Shown here: positions 28,294 to 37,613 of the stretch, piece by piece
How the letters are laid out: each line of letters starts with the position of its first letter
How positions within the stretch are numbered: position 1 is the first letter of the stretch
NCBI GenBank assembly: GCA_947494925.1
Contig: CANLWS010000005.1
Coordinates: forward strand, 186,001-250,000
From: an uncultured Alteromonadaceae bacterium
GTDB taxonomy: Bacteria; Pseudomonadota; Gammaproteobacteria; Enterobacterales; Alteromonadaceae
Direction of reading: 5' to 3'
Length of the DNA: 64,000 bases
Translations under genes and position numbers: made by a program
Notes under the pieces: generated by a model
Told to the model about the DNA's origin: nothing
Seen by the model: only the letters and a program-made list of their open reading frames with translations
Database searches by the model: none

Positions 28294-28641
28294 GTGGAAT
28301 TTACAATAACGTTTCTAAAGTTATTTTTCTGGTCACTACAATTGGTCGCACCATTGCTGGCTTTCTTAGGTTTGATCGTTATCGTTCTCGGACAGATAGT
28401 CAGCAAAGTGGAAGGTTGGAACAAGTTTAACGGCTTATACTGGTCTCTTATTACAGCGACTACTGTTGGCTATGGTGATATTCGTCCACTAAAAAAACGT
28501 TCTAAGATAATGTCAATTGTGATCGCTTTCATTGGTCTTGTTCTAACCGGGATCATTATTGCAGTGGCGCTCAATTCCGCTTCCCTTGCTTTAGATCGTC
28601 ATGCGGACCAAGACATTATCCAAAAGTTAAAATCAATCTAG
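28294..28641 (+). CDS. Two-helix potassium channel protein
   Basis: A 115-residue protein with one N-terminal helix (about 13-38), the pore loop GLYWSLITATTVGYGDIRP with the K+ selectivity filter TVGYGD, and a second helix (about 72-95). This is the minimal KcsA-like pore unit; four copies would form a channel. It lacks a regulatory domain apart from a short C-terminal helix. It begins at a GTG three bases after the patatin stop, the last gene of the RND run. Confidence 0.88.
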   Translation: MEFTITFLKLFFWSLQLVAPLLAFLGLIVIVLGQIVSKVEGWNKFNGLYWSLITATTVGYGDIRPLKKRSKIMSIVIAFIGLVLTGIIIAVALNSASLALDRHADQDIIQKLKSI

Positions 28642-28735
28642 GGCAAGAAATCGTTAGTAGTCATCATAGTGCAAGAAGCCTGCTAAACTAAGGATCGAAT
28701 CAGCCAAAAAGAACTTTTATTCTCAAATAGATACT

Positions 28736-29788
28736 ATGAAAAAAATCCATTGGTTATTGTTTAGTTTATCTTTTTTCTTTAATGCTCAGATCTCCAAAGC
28801 GGCCGATAACGCTGTGCTGCTGGTTTACCATCATGTGAGCAACAAAACGCCAGCCAGCACGTCAATTTCGCCTGAAAAATTTCGTGAGCATATGGATTAT
28901 CTATCCAGGCATCATACGGTCTTACCCTTACCCGAATTGATTACTTCGCTGCAAAACAATGAGCCACTGCCAGAAAATGCCGTGGCCATTACTTTTGATG
29001 ACGGTTTCCACAATATATTGACTAATGGCCATCCGATTTTAAAGGAATATGGATTCTCATACACAATATTTATCAACCCTGGCTTGATTGGCAAACTGAA
29101 AAACCAACTTACCTGGGCGCAAATTGAAGTGATGCAAAAACAAGGAGTCACGTTTGCTAACCACGGATTTGAGCATACGCATTATTTGTACAAGAACAAA
29201 AATGAATCTACTCAGGCATGGCTTAGCAGAGTGATGGGAAGTATTGAAAAAGCAGAATCTCAACTCAAAAACAAGATTGGTAGCAGTCATAAGTTTCTTG
29301 CTTATCCCTATGGCGAATTTAATCAGGCGCTGAAACAAAAGTTAGTTGAGGCAGGTTATGTAGGCTTCGCACAACATTCCGGAGCTATATCCGGTAAAAG
29401 TGACTTTGGTGCATTACCTCGCTTCGCAGCTGCCGGCATTTATGCCAATCTGAACACACTGAAAACAAAGCTAGGTAGTTTGGCTATGCCGGTCTTAGCA
29501 AAGTCAGAGTTGGATCCTGAATTGGCTTTTGACAATACTGGCGCGCTTCAGACAATCACGCTGAATACTCAGGACTTACGCATGAGTCAGGTAAACTGTT
29601 TTAAAAATGGCAAAGCCATGACTGTTCAAACGGAAAAAAGCAATCTGACGCTGCTGATTGATGCTAAATTGCCGCCTGGCAGAACCCGCATCAATTGCAC
29701 GGCCCCGAGCATTCAGCAAAAAGGCCGCTACTATTGGTATTCACAACCCTGGTTTGTCCCCACCGAAGAAGGCAAGTGGTTAGAGTAA
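28736..29788 (+). CDS. Secreted polysaccharide deacetylase family protein
   Basis: A 350-residue exported protein. The signal peptide ends near SKAAD. The NodB domain has VAITFDDGFHN (first metal Asp pair) and ANHGFEHTHY (His ligands), followed by FLAYPYGEF. The C-terminal third (from about residue 250) is a beta-rich region of unknown role. It probably removes acetyl groups from a surface or cell-wall glycan. The last 9 bases overlap the convergent GNAT gene. Confidence 0.87.
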   Translation: MKKIHWLLFSLSFFFNAQISKAADNAVLLVYHHVSNKTPASTSISPEKFREHMDYLSRHHTVLPLPELITSLQNNEPLPENAVAITFDDGFHNILTNGHPILKEYGFSYTIFINPGLIGKLKNQLTWAQIEVMQKQGVTFANHGFEHTHYLYKNKNESTQAWLSRVMGSIEKAESQLKNKIGSSHKFLAYPYGEFNQALKQKLVEAGYVGFAQHSGAISGKSDFGALPRFAAAGIYANLNTLKTKLGSLAMPVLAKSELDPELAFDNTGALQTITLNTQDLRMSQVNCFKNGKAMTVQTEKSNLTLLIDAKLPPGRTRINCTAPSIQQKGRYYWYSQPWFVPTEEGKWLE

Positions 29789-30394
29789 AAGCTCCATGTG
29801 CCAGTGAGAAGTCAGTCCAAGTTCTCGGGATTTAACGCCAGGTTCGGTGAGTTGTATTTTTTTGAATCCGTATTTAAGATAAAGGCGAATAGCATCCTGA
29901 TTTTTTTGTTCCACGTCCAGAACCAATTTTTGTTTGTTCAGGCTGTTCGCGAAGCCTGCAAGATGATCAAGTAACTTGGTGGCAACACCCTTTCGTCTGT
30001 TACCAGTAGTAATAGCAATATGGCCGACACCTAGTTCGTCCTGCGCCGGAGCCGGGATGATTTCGCCTAAATTCTGGCTGCGCTCAATTACCTTATGAGT
30101 CAGGTCAACACCAAAGTAGCCTATCAAGCTTTGTAAGGTTGCATTTCGAAATGATGGGCTGACATCGTGGGTCCAGCAACTGGCAAGGCCAATGGGCTGA
30201 CCTTCTGATTCAGCAACCAGGTGGCTGGTAAAACCAAATTGACCATATGGCTGGGAGAATGCGTGGCGCAGAAAGTCAATCGGATTCAGTGTTTCGCTGA
30301 CGTTAAACATCATTCCAAGGCTGTTGGGTCCAGAGCTGAATATAAGCTGCGCTGCTACATCCGCATCATTTTTAGTCCCTCTGCGGATATTCAT
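29780..30394 (-). CDS. GNAT family N-acetyltransferase
   Basis: A 204-residue acyl-CoA-dependent acetyltransferase fold. The acetyl-CoA loop reads GNRRKGVATKLLDHLAGFA, followed by LVLDVEQKNQDAIRLYLKYG, the usual motif B. The ATG at 30394 is preferred; a TTG at 30406 would add four residues, and neither has a good ribosome binding site. It follows the SCO gene by 29 bases, at the end of the oxidase cluster, but its target is unknown. Confidence 0.83.
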   Translation of the reverse strand: MNIRRGTKNDADVAAQLIFSSGPNSLGMMFNVSETLNPIDFLRHAFSQPYGQFGFTSHLVAESEGQPIGLASCWTHDVSPSFRNATLQSLIGYFGVDLTHKVIERSQNLGEIIPAPAQDELGVGHIAITTGNRRKGVATKLLDHLAGFANSLNKQKLVLDVEQKNQDAIRLYLKYGFKKIQLTEPGVKSRELGLTSHWHMELLL

Positions 30395-30423
30395 CCTGTG
30401 ATTCAATCTGCTTTAGAGGGGGT

Positions 30424-31062
30424 TCAGGGATTGAGCAACATTGGCATATCAGCCAATATTTGTTCACCATCGCTGACGGCAAGTTTTCCTGGTTCCAAGT
30501 GAGGTTTGAATCTTCCAATAACATTTGCCTGTGGGTTAATAACGACCACAGAGGCACTGTGATCCACAAGATAATTTGGATTTTCGGTATTGTCAGACAT
30601 GGAATACATCATGCCCATACTTCGAACCAACGGAAAAAGCTGATTGTGCTCGCCACTGGCTGCAATAAAATCAGGATTAAAAAACTGAATATAGTCGTTT
30701 AGACGTTGTTGTGTATCACGAGCAGGATCAACGGATAAAAACAGTACTTGCAGTGGATGTTCAGCCGGGAGCTTAATGAGTTCCGGGTAAACGCGTTTAA
30801 GCTCTGCCAGAGTGGTAGGGCAAATGTCAGGACAAAATGTATAGCCCACAAATGCCAGGGTCCACTTATCCATCAAATCCGTTTTGGTGACGCTTTCACC
30901 CCGTTGATTAAAAAGTTCAAAGTCACTCAGTGCCCGCGCCTGAGGATAAAGCTGCATATAGGCAGGCTCACTTGATTTAGGTGGTGCAATATTTAATGCT
31001 AAAAAAACGCCCACGACCAAGGCTAATACAGCGACAATTCCAACAACGAAATTCTGTTTCAT
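30424..31062 (-). CDS. SCO1/SenC family copper chaperone
   Basis: A 212-residue membrane-anchored thioredoxin-fold protein that helps load copper into the CuA site of oxidase subunit II. It has one N-terminal helix (about 5-24), the copper motif [10 protein letters not shown] (Cys77, Cys81) and the distal His in [12 protein letters not shown]. The ATG overlaps the stop of ctaB (4 bases), so the two are coupled. It is the last assembly gene of the cluster. Confidence 0.93.
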   Translation of the reverse strand: MKQNFVVGIVAVLALVVGVFLALNIAPPKSSEPAYMQLYPQARALSDFELFNQRGESVTKTDLMDKWTLAFVGYTFCPDICPTTLAELKRVYPELIKLPAEHPLQVLFLSVDPARDTQQRLNDYIQFFNPDFIAASGEHNQLFPLVRSMGMMYSMSDNTENPNYLVDHSASVVVINPQANVIGRFKPHLEPGKLAVSDGEQILADMPMLLNP

Positions 31063-31976
31063 AAGTTGTACTTAAAATAGTGGTCCAGTAACAATACTAC
31101 GAATAAAACCATTAAATGTATTATAGAAAATTTAAATGTCTGCATCGCAGTATGTTCATCACTGGCAAACTTAAGTTTCCAAGCGTAATAAAGGAAGCCT
31201 ATATTAAGCGCACTGGAGCCAATTAGATAGATAATACCTGTCATCCCAACGAGGTAAGGTAACAAACACACTAATCCCAGCAATATTGTATAGAGGAAGA
31301 CGGAAGTTTTAGTAAATTCAATTCCGTGAGTTACTGGCAACATTGGGATTTCAGCCCTGGCATAATCTTTCACACGATGAATGGCCAGCGCCCAGAAATG
31401 CGGCGGCGTCCAAGTAAAAACAATGAGTACCAGCAGCAATGCATTTGGGTGGATCTCACCAGTCACTGCAGTCCAACCCAAGAGGGGGGGAATAGCACCG
31501 GCCAGCCCGCCTATTACGATATTTTGTGGCGTAGCCCGTTTGAGATACATTGTATAAACAACGGCATACCCCACTAAGCCACCTAACGTTAACACTGCCG
31601 TTAAAGTATTCACCCAAATTTCCAGGCTCAGGTAGCCAGACAACGCAAGAACAGCCGCAAATGTCAGTGCCCGAAGAGGACTAATTTTTCCTTTTGATAC
31701 AGGCCGATTAAAAGTGCGCGCCATTTTACTGTCGATTTGACGATCAACAACATGGTTGATAACAGCCGCAGCCGAAGACAAAAGACCAATTCCGGAAAGA
31801 CCAGCTGTTAAGGTTACCCAATCCACCCAGCCTTCTGTAGCCAGACACATGCCAACCAATGCGGTGAGAAGCAATAACATCACCACTTTTGGTTTGGTCA
31901 GTTCGTAATAGTCTTGCCACACAGCTTGGGCAGACAAATTTTGCTGACGATCATTAACCGCTGCAGATTTACTCAC
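31059..31976 (-). CDS. ctaB: Protoheme IX farnesyltransferase (heme O synthase)
   Basis: A UbiA-family prenyltransferase that adds a farnesyl group to heme B to make heme O. The 305 residues have eight to nine hydrophobic segments and the Mg2+/diphosphate motif [19 protein letters not shown] (N-x3-D-x3-D). It begins at a GTG with AGGAG upstream. Its neighbours are ctaA (9-base gap) and SCO (overlap). Together with CtaA it supplies heme A for the adjacent oxidase. Also named cyoE. Confidence 0.94.
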   Translation of the reverse strand: MSKSAAVNDRQQNLSAQAVWQDYYELTKPKVVMLLLLTALVGMCLATEGWVDWVTLTAGLSGIGLLSSAAAVINHVVDRQIDSKMARTFNRPVSKGKISPLRALTFAAVLALSGYLSLEIWVNTLTAVLTLGGLVGYAVVYTMYLKRATPQNIVIGGLAGAIPPLLGWTAVTGEIHPNALLLVLIVFTWTPPHFWALAIHRVKDYARAEIPMLPVTHGIEFTKTSVFLYTILLGLVCLLPYLVGMTGIIYLIGSSALNIGFLYYAWKLKFASDEHTAMQTFKFSIIHLMVLFVVLLLDHYFKYNL

Positions 31977-31985
31977 GGTAGACTC

Positions 31986-32963
31986 CTAAACTTTCCGATA
32001 CAGGGTATAACACAATTTAACCATAACCAGCAGCAAACCCGCACCTACTGCGTTATGCAATACTGCGACGGCCAAGGGTAGGCTGAAAACAACATTGCTC
32101 ACACCCAACAACACCTGGGCTCCAAGCACTAACACCAATGTAACTGCCTGACTTTTGATCGTGCCGGAGGACGCATTGGTATAAAGCTTTAATGACAACC
32201 AGCATAAATATACGAAGGTAATGACAGCGCCCAGTCTATGTGCAACGTGCATGGTCATCCGTTCATGATAGTCATGGGCACCAAATTCGTAGTTCACTGC
32301 ATCAGGGACGGAAAAAGCCCCCACAATATCAATATTTTGATACCACTCCCCTTCGCACAACGGGAACTCGGTGCAGGCCAAGGCAGCATAATTCGCTGAT
32401 GTCCAACCACCTAAAGCAATTTGACAAACGACAACGACCAATCCGATTGCAGCAAATTTGGCATATTTGAGCATACGATGATCGCCACCCGGTATGCGTT
32501 CTTTTTCCAGCCTGAGACGCAATAAGTACAAACAAGCCAAGACCGAGAAGCCGCCCAACAAATGTCCCATCACTACAACAGGCAAAAGATTCAGGGTAAC
32601 TGTCCACATTCCCAGCGCCGCCTGAAATGTCACCAGACACAAAAGGAAGAAGGGAAGTTTTAGCGGATCGTTATAGTTTCGCTTAACCATGCTGAAGATA
32701 AAGATGGCTAAAATAAACAATCCTAAGGCGCCAGCAAAATAGCGATGGATCATTTCATACCAGGCTTTGTGCGCTTCAAAGGGACGTTCTGGAAAAGCCT
32801 GTTCTGCTGCTTTAATCAATTCCTCATCTTGTGGGACAGTTAGATGACCATAACATCCTGGCCAGTCCGGACAACCAAGGCCCGCATCGGTTAAGCGTGT
32901 AAAGGCCCCCAATACTATCACCACAATTGCCAGCAGAATCGAAGCAAGCACCAACTTTTTCAT
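31986..32963 (-). CDS. ctaA: Heme A synthase, COX15/CtaA family
   Basis: This enzyme oxidises the C8 methyl of heme O to a formyl group, giving heme A. The 325 residues contain about eight helices in two repeats. GAFTRLTDAGLGCPDWPGCY is the family's opening motif, and heme-ligand His residues lie in EMIHRY, VMGHLLGG, HVAHRLGA and LHNAVGA. A periplasmic Cys pair (ACTEFPLCEG) is present. It lies between the Sco-like gene and ctaB in the same transcript. Confidence 0.94.
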   Translation of the reverse strand: MKKLVLASILLAIVVIVLGAFTRLTDAGLGCPDWPGCYGHLTVPQDEELIKAAEQAFPERPFEAHKAWYEMIHRYFAGALGLFILAIFIFSMVKRNYNDPLKLPFFLLCLVTFQAALGMWTVTLNLLPVVVMGHLLGGFSVLACLYLLRLRLEKERIPGGDHRMLKYAKFAAIGLVVVVCQIALGGWTSANYAALACTEFPLCEGEWYQNIDIVGAFSVPDAVNYEFGAHDYHERMTMHVAHRLGAVITFVYLCWLSLKLYTNASSGTIKSQAVTLVLVLGAQVLLGVSNVVFSLPLAVAVLHNAVGAGLLLVMVKLCYTLYRKV

Positions 32964-32975
32964 TACAACTAGTCC

Positions 32976-33542
32976 CTAGCCTATACGCGATAGTTTTAAT
33001 AATTTGCGTATATCAGCCAAAATATCGCGGCTTTTCAGTACCGCCTGTTTTTGTTCTTCAAATAACGGGTATCGCAGAATCACGTTGTTCAACGTATCTA
33101 CAAGAAAAATACCATCTGTAGGCACATCTTTAAACACATTATTAACAGAATCGTTGTCGAGCATTAACAAACTAATGTTTGGGTGGGTTTTAAGCTCATT
33201 TATTTTGGCAGGATCACTGTTATTCGCACTCACAACAACAGGCTCGATTCGGTCCGACTCCTTGCCTGATGCAACCCAGACCTGATTGATACTATAAAGC
33301 GCATTGTCGCAGGTTGTGTCACAGGACTCAGGAAGCAAATACATAATCCGCCACTTAGGAGCAAGTCCTGACATTAATGAGGATGCATCCAGAATAGGTG
33401 ACAGTAGTTCACCTTTATTAGTCGAGCCGCGATTGAACCAATCATTGTCCAGAGCCAATTTAGCCAGGACTACTGGCAATACGAAAACCACAAGTAAAAT
33501 GAGTGGTGTTTTTGATTTTTTCTTTACTTGCTCATCAGTCAT
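32976..33542 (-). CDS. Membrane-anchored Sco-like protein with CxxxC motif
   Basis: A 188-residue protein with one N-terminal helix (about 13-30) and a periplasmic domain. The domain reads KWRIMYLLPESCDTTC (Cys74, Cys78), and later PTDGIFLVDTLNNVILRYP. The C-x3-C after a beta strand and the 'xFLVD...N.I.RY' strand match the SCO layout ([19 protein letters not shown]), but the conserved copper His is missing. I infer a divergent thioredoxin/Sco-fold assembly factor, usually annotated only as hypothetical. The start at 33542 overlaps the SURF1 stop by 8 bases. Confidence 0.7.
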   Translation of the reverse strand: MTDEQVKKKSKTPLILLVVFVLPVVLAKLALDNDWFNRGSTNKGELLSPILDASSLMSGLAPKWRIMYLLPESCDTTCDNALYSINQVWVASGKESDRIEPVVVSANNSDPAKINELKTHPNISLLMLDNDSVNNVFKDVPTDGIFLVDTLNNVILRYPLFEEQKQAVLKSRDILADIRKLLKLSRIG

Positions 33543-34269
33543 GACGACTACTGTACCTCTTTTTAAGCGCAAAAATATAAACCAGCAGACAGGCAAGTGC
33601 CAATCCAAACCATTGAATAGCATAAGCCAGATGTTTTTCAGGTGGCATTACAACCGGCTGCCAATTTCTTGCGAATCCGAGTTCCTGCTCTTCATCCAAC
33701 AGCATAACAAAGTCCAGCACAGGTGAATTCAGAAAGGATTGAAAAACCTCAAAGTCCATTTGTTGTATCACCACTGGCCAGCTTTGTCCGACCTCAGCAG
33801 TTTCAGTAATCATTGGATTTTTGTCAGGGATTGCCGCAATCCCTGACAAGCTAAAGGTGCCCTTGGGTAAATTAATGACAGGTAAGTTCTGTCTTGTTGC
33901 GCCTGCAGGTACCCATCCCATATTCACCATAAGCAAGCCAATTTCCGTTTTCAACGGTACCAGGATTTCATATCCAACCCGACCTTTATTGATCCTGTTA
34001 TCCAGCAGGAAAAGTTGATCGCTGAGTAATTCCCCTCCTGCGTTGAATTTTATATCACGAAAATCGGATTCAATGGTTGTCAGCGCTTGTAAAGAAATCT
34101 GTGAGCGTTGCTGACGTTGTTCAATTTGTGTCAAGCGTTGTTCTTTATTGTTTGCTCGTTCCAGCTGCCAAAACCCCAGAGCAAACATAATGACAACCGC
34201 AACCAAAGTGACTAAGGTAGCAACTATAGGCCATTTTTTAGATTTTAAAGCGTGGTTATTTGTGGCCAT
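33535..34269 (-). CDS. SURF1 family oxidase assembly protein
   Basis: A 244-residue SURF1/Shy1 protein, which assists heme A insertion or subunit I maturation. It has the two flanking helices (about 13-33 and 215-235) with a periplasmic domain between, and the family motifs FALGFWQLERANNKEQRL, LFLLDNRINKGRVGYEILVP and MVNMGWVPAG. The start lies only 21 bases from the start of the divergent DUF2909 gene, and its ribosome binding site is weak. Confidence 0.9.
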   Translation of the reverse strand: MATNNHALKSKKWPIVATLVTLVAVVIMFALGFWQLERANNKEQRLTQIEQRQQRSQISLQALTTIESDFRDIKFNAGGELLSDQLFLLDNRINKGRVGYEILVPLKTEIGLLMVNMGWVPAGATRQNLPVINLPKGTFSLSGIAAIPDKNPMITETAEVGQSWPVVIQQMDFEVFQSFLNSPVLDFVMLLDEEQELGFARNWQPVVMPPEKHLAYAIQWFGLALACLLVYIFALKKRYSSRHD

Positions 34270-34290
34270 TATTAATAGAGGTACTTAGTA

Positions 34291-34500
34291 GTGCTAGTTA
34301 AAATTATAGTCGGTTTGTTGTTGCTGTTTATGGTGTTCAACTTGTTTAAGGCGATGGTTGTGATGCTAAAAAATGAGCCAGGTCAGCCTTCCATGAGCAA
34401 ATTCATTGGTAGGAGAGTCATTGCCTCTGCGTTGATAATTGTATTACTTCTACTGGCTGTTGCGACTGGTTTGATTACGCCAAATCCGCGCCCATATTAA
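34291..34500 (+). CDS. DUF2909 family twin-helix protein
   Basis: A 69-residue protein with two hydrophobic helices (about 3-20 and 45-63) joined by a polar loop (KNEPGQPSMSKFIGRR), matching the DUF2909 pattern. It begins at a GTG with AGAGGT upstream. It is the only plus-strand gene inside the oxidase cluster, antisense between coxC and SURF1. Similar placement is usual in related bacteria, which suggests a role in oxidase biogenesis, but none is proven. Confidence 0.8.
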   Translation: MLVKIIVGLLLLFMVFNLFKAMVVMLKNEPGQPSMSKFIGRRVIASALIIVLLLLAVATGLITPNPRPY

Positions 34501-34518
34501 CGGGCGCGGCTAGTTTAT

Positions 34519-35418
34519 TTATAGAATGTAGACAAAGAAGAACAACAATACCCAGACAACATCAACAAAGTGCCAATACCAACTACCTGCCTGGAATGCA
34601 AAGTGATTATCCGGTGTAAAGTGACCCTTCAGACACCTGAGGAACAATACTATCAAAATAATGGTTCCCAATGTCACGTGCATGCCATGGAACCCAGTCA
34701 GTAGAAAGAAGGTATTTCCATACACGCCAGAATCAAGTGTCAGATCTAAATCTCTATACGCATGAACGTACTCCATTCCTTGCAATACGACAAAAATGCT
34801 ACCCAAGACTATAGTCAATCCAAGAAGTCCAATTAACTTAGAGCGTTTACCTTGCTCCAGTCCAACATGCGCGTAGTGAAGAGTGACAGAGGATACAAGT
34901 AATAATGCTGTATTGATAAGTGGAAGCCCCGTCCACGGCATCATTTTGGTTGAAGCTTCACCTCCAGCCAAGGCATCCATAGGTTGCACTAAGAGTGGCC
35001 AAGCGGCCTCAAAGCCATTCCACAAGACCTCGTTAGTCATGGCATTGTTACCTTCACCAGCTAACCAGGGAACCGAGATGACACGTGCGTAAAATAGTGC
35101 GCCAAAAAATGCAGCAAAGAACATGACTTCAGAGAATATAAACCATGCCATACCTTGACGATATGAACGCCCTAATTGTGCGCTATACATTCCTGACATA
35201 GACTCGTGGATCTGGTTTCTAAACCAACCCACGAGCATGACCAGCAGTGTTGCCAGACCAGCCAGCAGAGTCCAGCCACCAAAACCATCTTTGTCGCTGG
35301 TTGATTCAACCACAAAGTTGCCTGCACCAAATGCGATGAGAAAAAGCGCTACCGCGCCAACGATTGGCCAGGGGCTCTGGTCGGGAACATAATATCTTTC
35401 GTATTCTTGTTGTGCCAT
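34519..35418 (-). CDS. ctaE: Cytochrome c oxidase subunit III
   Basis: A 299-residue integral subunit of the aa3-type oxidase. The opening YYVPDQSPWPIVGAVALFL and the close FQAGSWYWHFVDVVWVLLFF are diagnostic, with about seven helices between, including the conserved GFHGMHVTLGT. The start at 35418 is set by GGAGAG upstream; the ATG at 35430 actually contributes to that site. It follows ctaG by 12 bases. Also called coxC. Confidence 0.95.
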   Translation of the reverse strand: MAQQEYERYYVPDQSPWPIVGAVALFLIAFGAGNFVVESTSDKDGFGGWTLLAGLATLLVMLVGWFRNQIHESMSGMYSAQLGRSYRQGMAWFIFSEVMFFAAFFGALFYARVISVPWLAGEGNNAMTNEVLWNGFEAAWPLLVQPMDALAGGEASTKMMPWTGLPLINTALLLVSSVTLHYAHVGLEQGKRSKLIGLLGLTIVLGSIFVVLQGMEYVHAYRDLDLTLDSGVYGNTFFLLTGFHGMHVTLGTIILIVLFLRCLKGHFTPDNHFAFQAGSWYWHFVDVVWVLLFFFVYIL

Positions 35419-35430
35419 TGTGCTCTCCAT

Positions 35431-36000
35431 TTACCCTTGGTTCATCGCAACTTCCGCTGAAGAAGTCACGTCATACAAGGTGTATTGAACCGTAAAAAAT
35501 TTAATGTCTTTCGGAAGCTGTGGGTCGACATAGAACTTCATTGGCATCAATGCTTCTTCTCCCGCAGCTAGAGGTTGGTGATTAAAACAGAAACACTCTG
35601 TTTTATTCAGATATATCGCGGCAGTACCAGGTGATACCGATGGCACTGCCTGACCGACAATATCTCTGCCGGCTGGATTTTTGACAAGGAAATCTACCTG
35701 ACTCATCTGCCCGGGATGCACATCTACTCGACGAGTCTGTGCTCTGAATTCCCATGGCATTCCTGTATTGGTGCGAGTAATAAACTCAACCGTAATTGTG
35801 CGGCTTTCATCCACTTCTACACTTTCATAAACCGCCGCAGTATTACTTGTTTTTCCATTGATCCCGGTTAAATCGCAAAATACATCATATAGCGGGACCA
35901 GAGCAAAACCGAAGCCGAACATACCGATAACAATAGCAACCAGTTTGATTACCATTTTGCCGTTATCTTTATTCAGCTCAGACTTCGAATTGTTTTGCAT
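35431..36000 (-). CDS. ctaG: Cytochrome c oxidase assembly protein CtaG (Cox11)
   Basis: A 189-residue copper chaperone for the CuB site of subunit I. One N-terminal helix (about 17-38) anchors a periplasmic immunoglobulin-like domain with the copper motif NKTECFCFNHQPL. Also typical is MPWEFRAQTRRVDVHPG. It lies between subunit I (10-base gap) and subunit III, the normal order in proteobacterial cox operons. Confidence 0.95.
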   Translation of the reverse strand: MQNNSKSELNKDNGKMVIKLVAIVIGMFGFGFALVPLYDVFCDLTGINGKTSNTAAVYESVEVDESRTITVEFITRTNTGMPWEFRAQTRRVDVHPGQMSQVDFLVKNPAGRDIVGQAVPSVSPGTAAIYLNKTECFCFNHQPLAAGEEALMPMKFYVDPQLPKDIKFFTVQYTLYDVTSSAEVAMNQG

Positions 36001-36010
36001 TGGTCCTGGC

Positions 36011-37603
36011 CTATTTAATTACCGGTGGTGTTTCAAATGTATGGTATGGAGCAGGAGACGGTATTTCCCATTCCAGACCTTCAGCACCTTCCCAAACCTG
36101 ATCTGAGACAGGTTCGCCTTCCTTGCGACATGCTTTAATCAACAGCCACAAGAATAATAATTGTGAAAGACCAAACGCGAATCCGCCAATACTGATCCAT
36201 TTATTAAAGTCTGCAAACTGCAGCGCGTAATCTGGAATACGGCGAGGCATACCCGCTAGACCAATGAAGTGCATGGGGAAGAAAAGCACGTTAACTGAAA
36301 TGAGTGAGCACCAGAAGTGCCACTTGGCCAGGGTAATATCAAACATTTTGCCAGTCCATTTTGGCAGCCAATAATACACTGCTGCCATGATGGAGAATAT
36401 TGCCCCGGTTACCAACACATAGTGGAAATGTGCAACAACAAAATAGGTGTCATGGTACTGGAAATCTACCGGCACAATCGCCAACATCAGACCAGAAAGA
36501 CCACCGATAGTGAATAGCACGATAAACGCTAGTGCAAACAACATAGGCACTTCGAAGGTCAATGAGCCTCGCCACATGGTCGCTACCCAGTTGAACACTT
36601 TGACACCTGTTGGCACCGAGATCAGCATAGTCGCGAGCATAAAGAATAGTTCAGCCGCCACTGGCATCCCGGTGGTGAACATATGATGCGCCCATACAAT
36701 AAAAGACAGCAGTGCGATGGACGTTGTCGCGTATACCATCGAGGCATAACCAAACAGTTTCTTTCGCGAGAATGTGGGAACAATTGCCGAGATAATTCCA
36801 AATGCCGGCAAAATCATGATGTAAACTTCAGGGTGTCCGAAGAACCAGAATATATGCTGGAACATCACCGGATCACCACCACCAGCGGCATCAAAGAAAC
36901 TGGTGCCGAAGAACTTGTCAGTAAGCACCATAGTCACGACACCGGCAAGAACAGGCATAACAGCAATCAATAAAAATGCTGTTATCAACCAGGTCCAGAC
37001 AAACAAAGGCATTTTCATCCAAGTCATGCCAGGGGCACGCATATTGAATATGGTCACAATAACATTGATAGCACCCATAATTGATGAGATACCCATGATG
37101 TGAACCGAAAATACGAATAGTGCAGTAGTATCGCCACTATAGGTCGTGGAAAGGGGTGCATAAAAAGTCCAGCCAAATGCAGGACCGCCACCTTCCATAA
37201 ACAAAGAAGCCAATAAAATGGTAAAAGCAAAGGGTAGTATCCAGAAGCTCCAGTTATTCATCCGAGGCAATGCCATATCTGGCGCCCCGATCATCATAGG
37301 AACCAACCAGTTCGCTAATCCGGTAAAGGCTGGCATAACCGCACCAAATACCATGATTAAACCGTGTACTGTGGTCATCTGATTGAAAAAATGTGGATCG
37401 ACAATTTGCAAGCCTGGCTGGAACAATTCCGCCCTGATGACCATTGCCATCGCCCCACCAGTAAGAAACATAATGAAGGCAAACCACAGGTATAGGGTAC
37501 CTATATCTTTATGGTTAGTGGTAAACAACCAACGCTTTATACCTGACGGAGCGTGGTGATGATGATCATCTTCATGATGTGCGTGATCTGTAACTGTACT
37601 CAT
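36011..37603 (-). CDS. ctaD: Cytochrome c oxidase subunit I
   Basis: The catalytic heme-copper subunit of an aa3-type oxidase, 530 residues with 12 helices. The heme a and a3/CuB ligands are seen in [29 protein letters not shown] (His-x3-Tyr pair), [10 protein letters not shown] and [12 protein letters not shown] His-rich N-terminus ([11 protein letters not shown]) precedes helix 1. The ATG at 37603 is preferred, with AGGAGG seven bases upstream; a TTG at 37609 is in frame. It lies between subunit II and ctaG. Confidence 0.97.
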   Translation of the reverse strand: MSTVTDHAHHEDDHHHHAPSGIKRWLFTTNHKDIGTLYLWFAFIMFLTGGAMAMVIRAELFQPGLQIVDPHFFNQMTTVHGLIMVFGAVMPAFTGLANWLVPMMIGAPDMALPRMNNWSFWILPFAFTILLASLFMEGGGPAFGWTFYAPLSTTYSGDTTALFVFSVHIMGISSIMGAINVIVTIFNMRAPGMTWMKMPLFVWTWLITAFLLIAVMPVLAGVVTMVLTDKFFGTSFFDAAGGGDPVMFQHIFWFFGHPEVYIMILPAFGIISAIVPTFSRKKLFGYASMVYATTSIALLSFIVWAHHMFTTGMPVAAELFFMLATMLISVPTGVKVFNWVATMWRGSLTFEVPMLFALAFIVLFTIGGLSGLMLAIVPVDFQYHDTYFVVAHFHYVLVTGAIFSIMAAVYYWLPKWTGKMFDITLAKWHFWCSLISVNVLFFPMHFIGLAGMPRRIPDYALQFADFNKWISIGGFAFGLSQLLFLWLLIKACRKEGEPVSDQVWEGAEGLEWEIPSPAPYHTFETPPVIK

Positions 37604-37613
37604 ACCCAACCTC

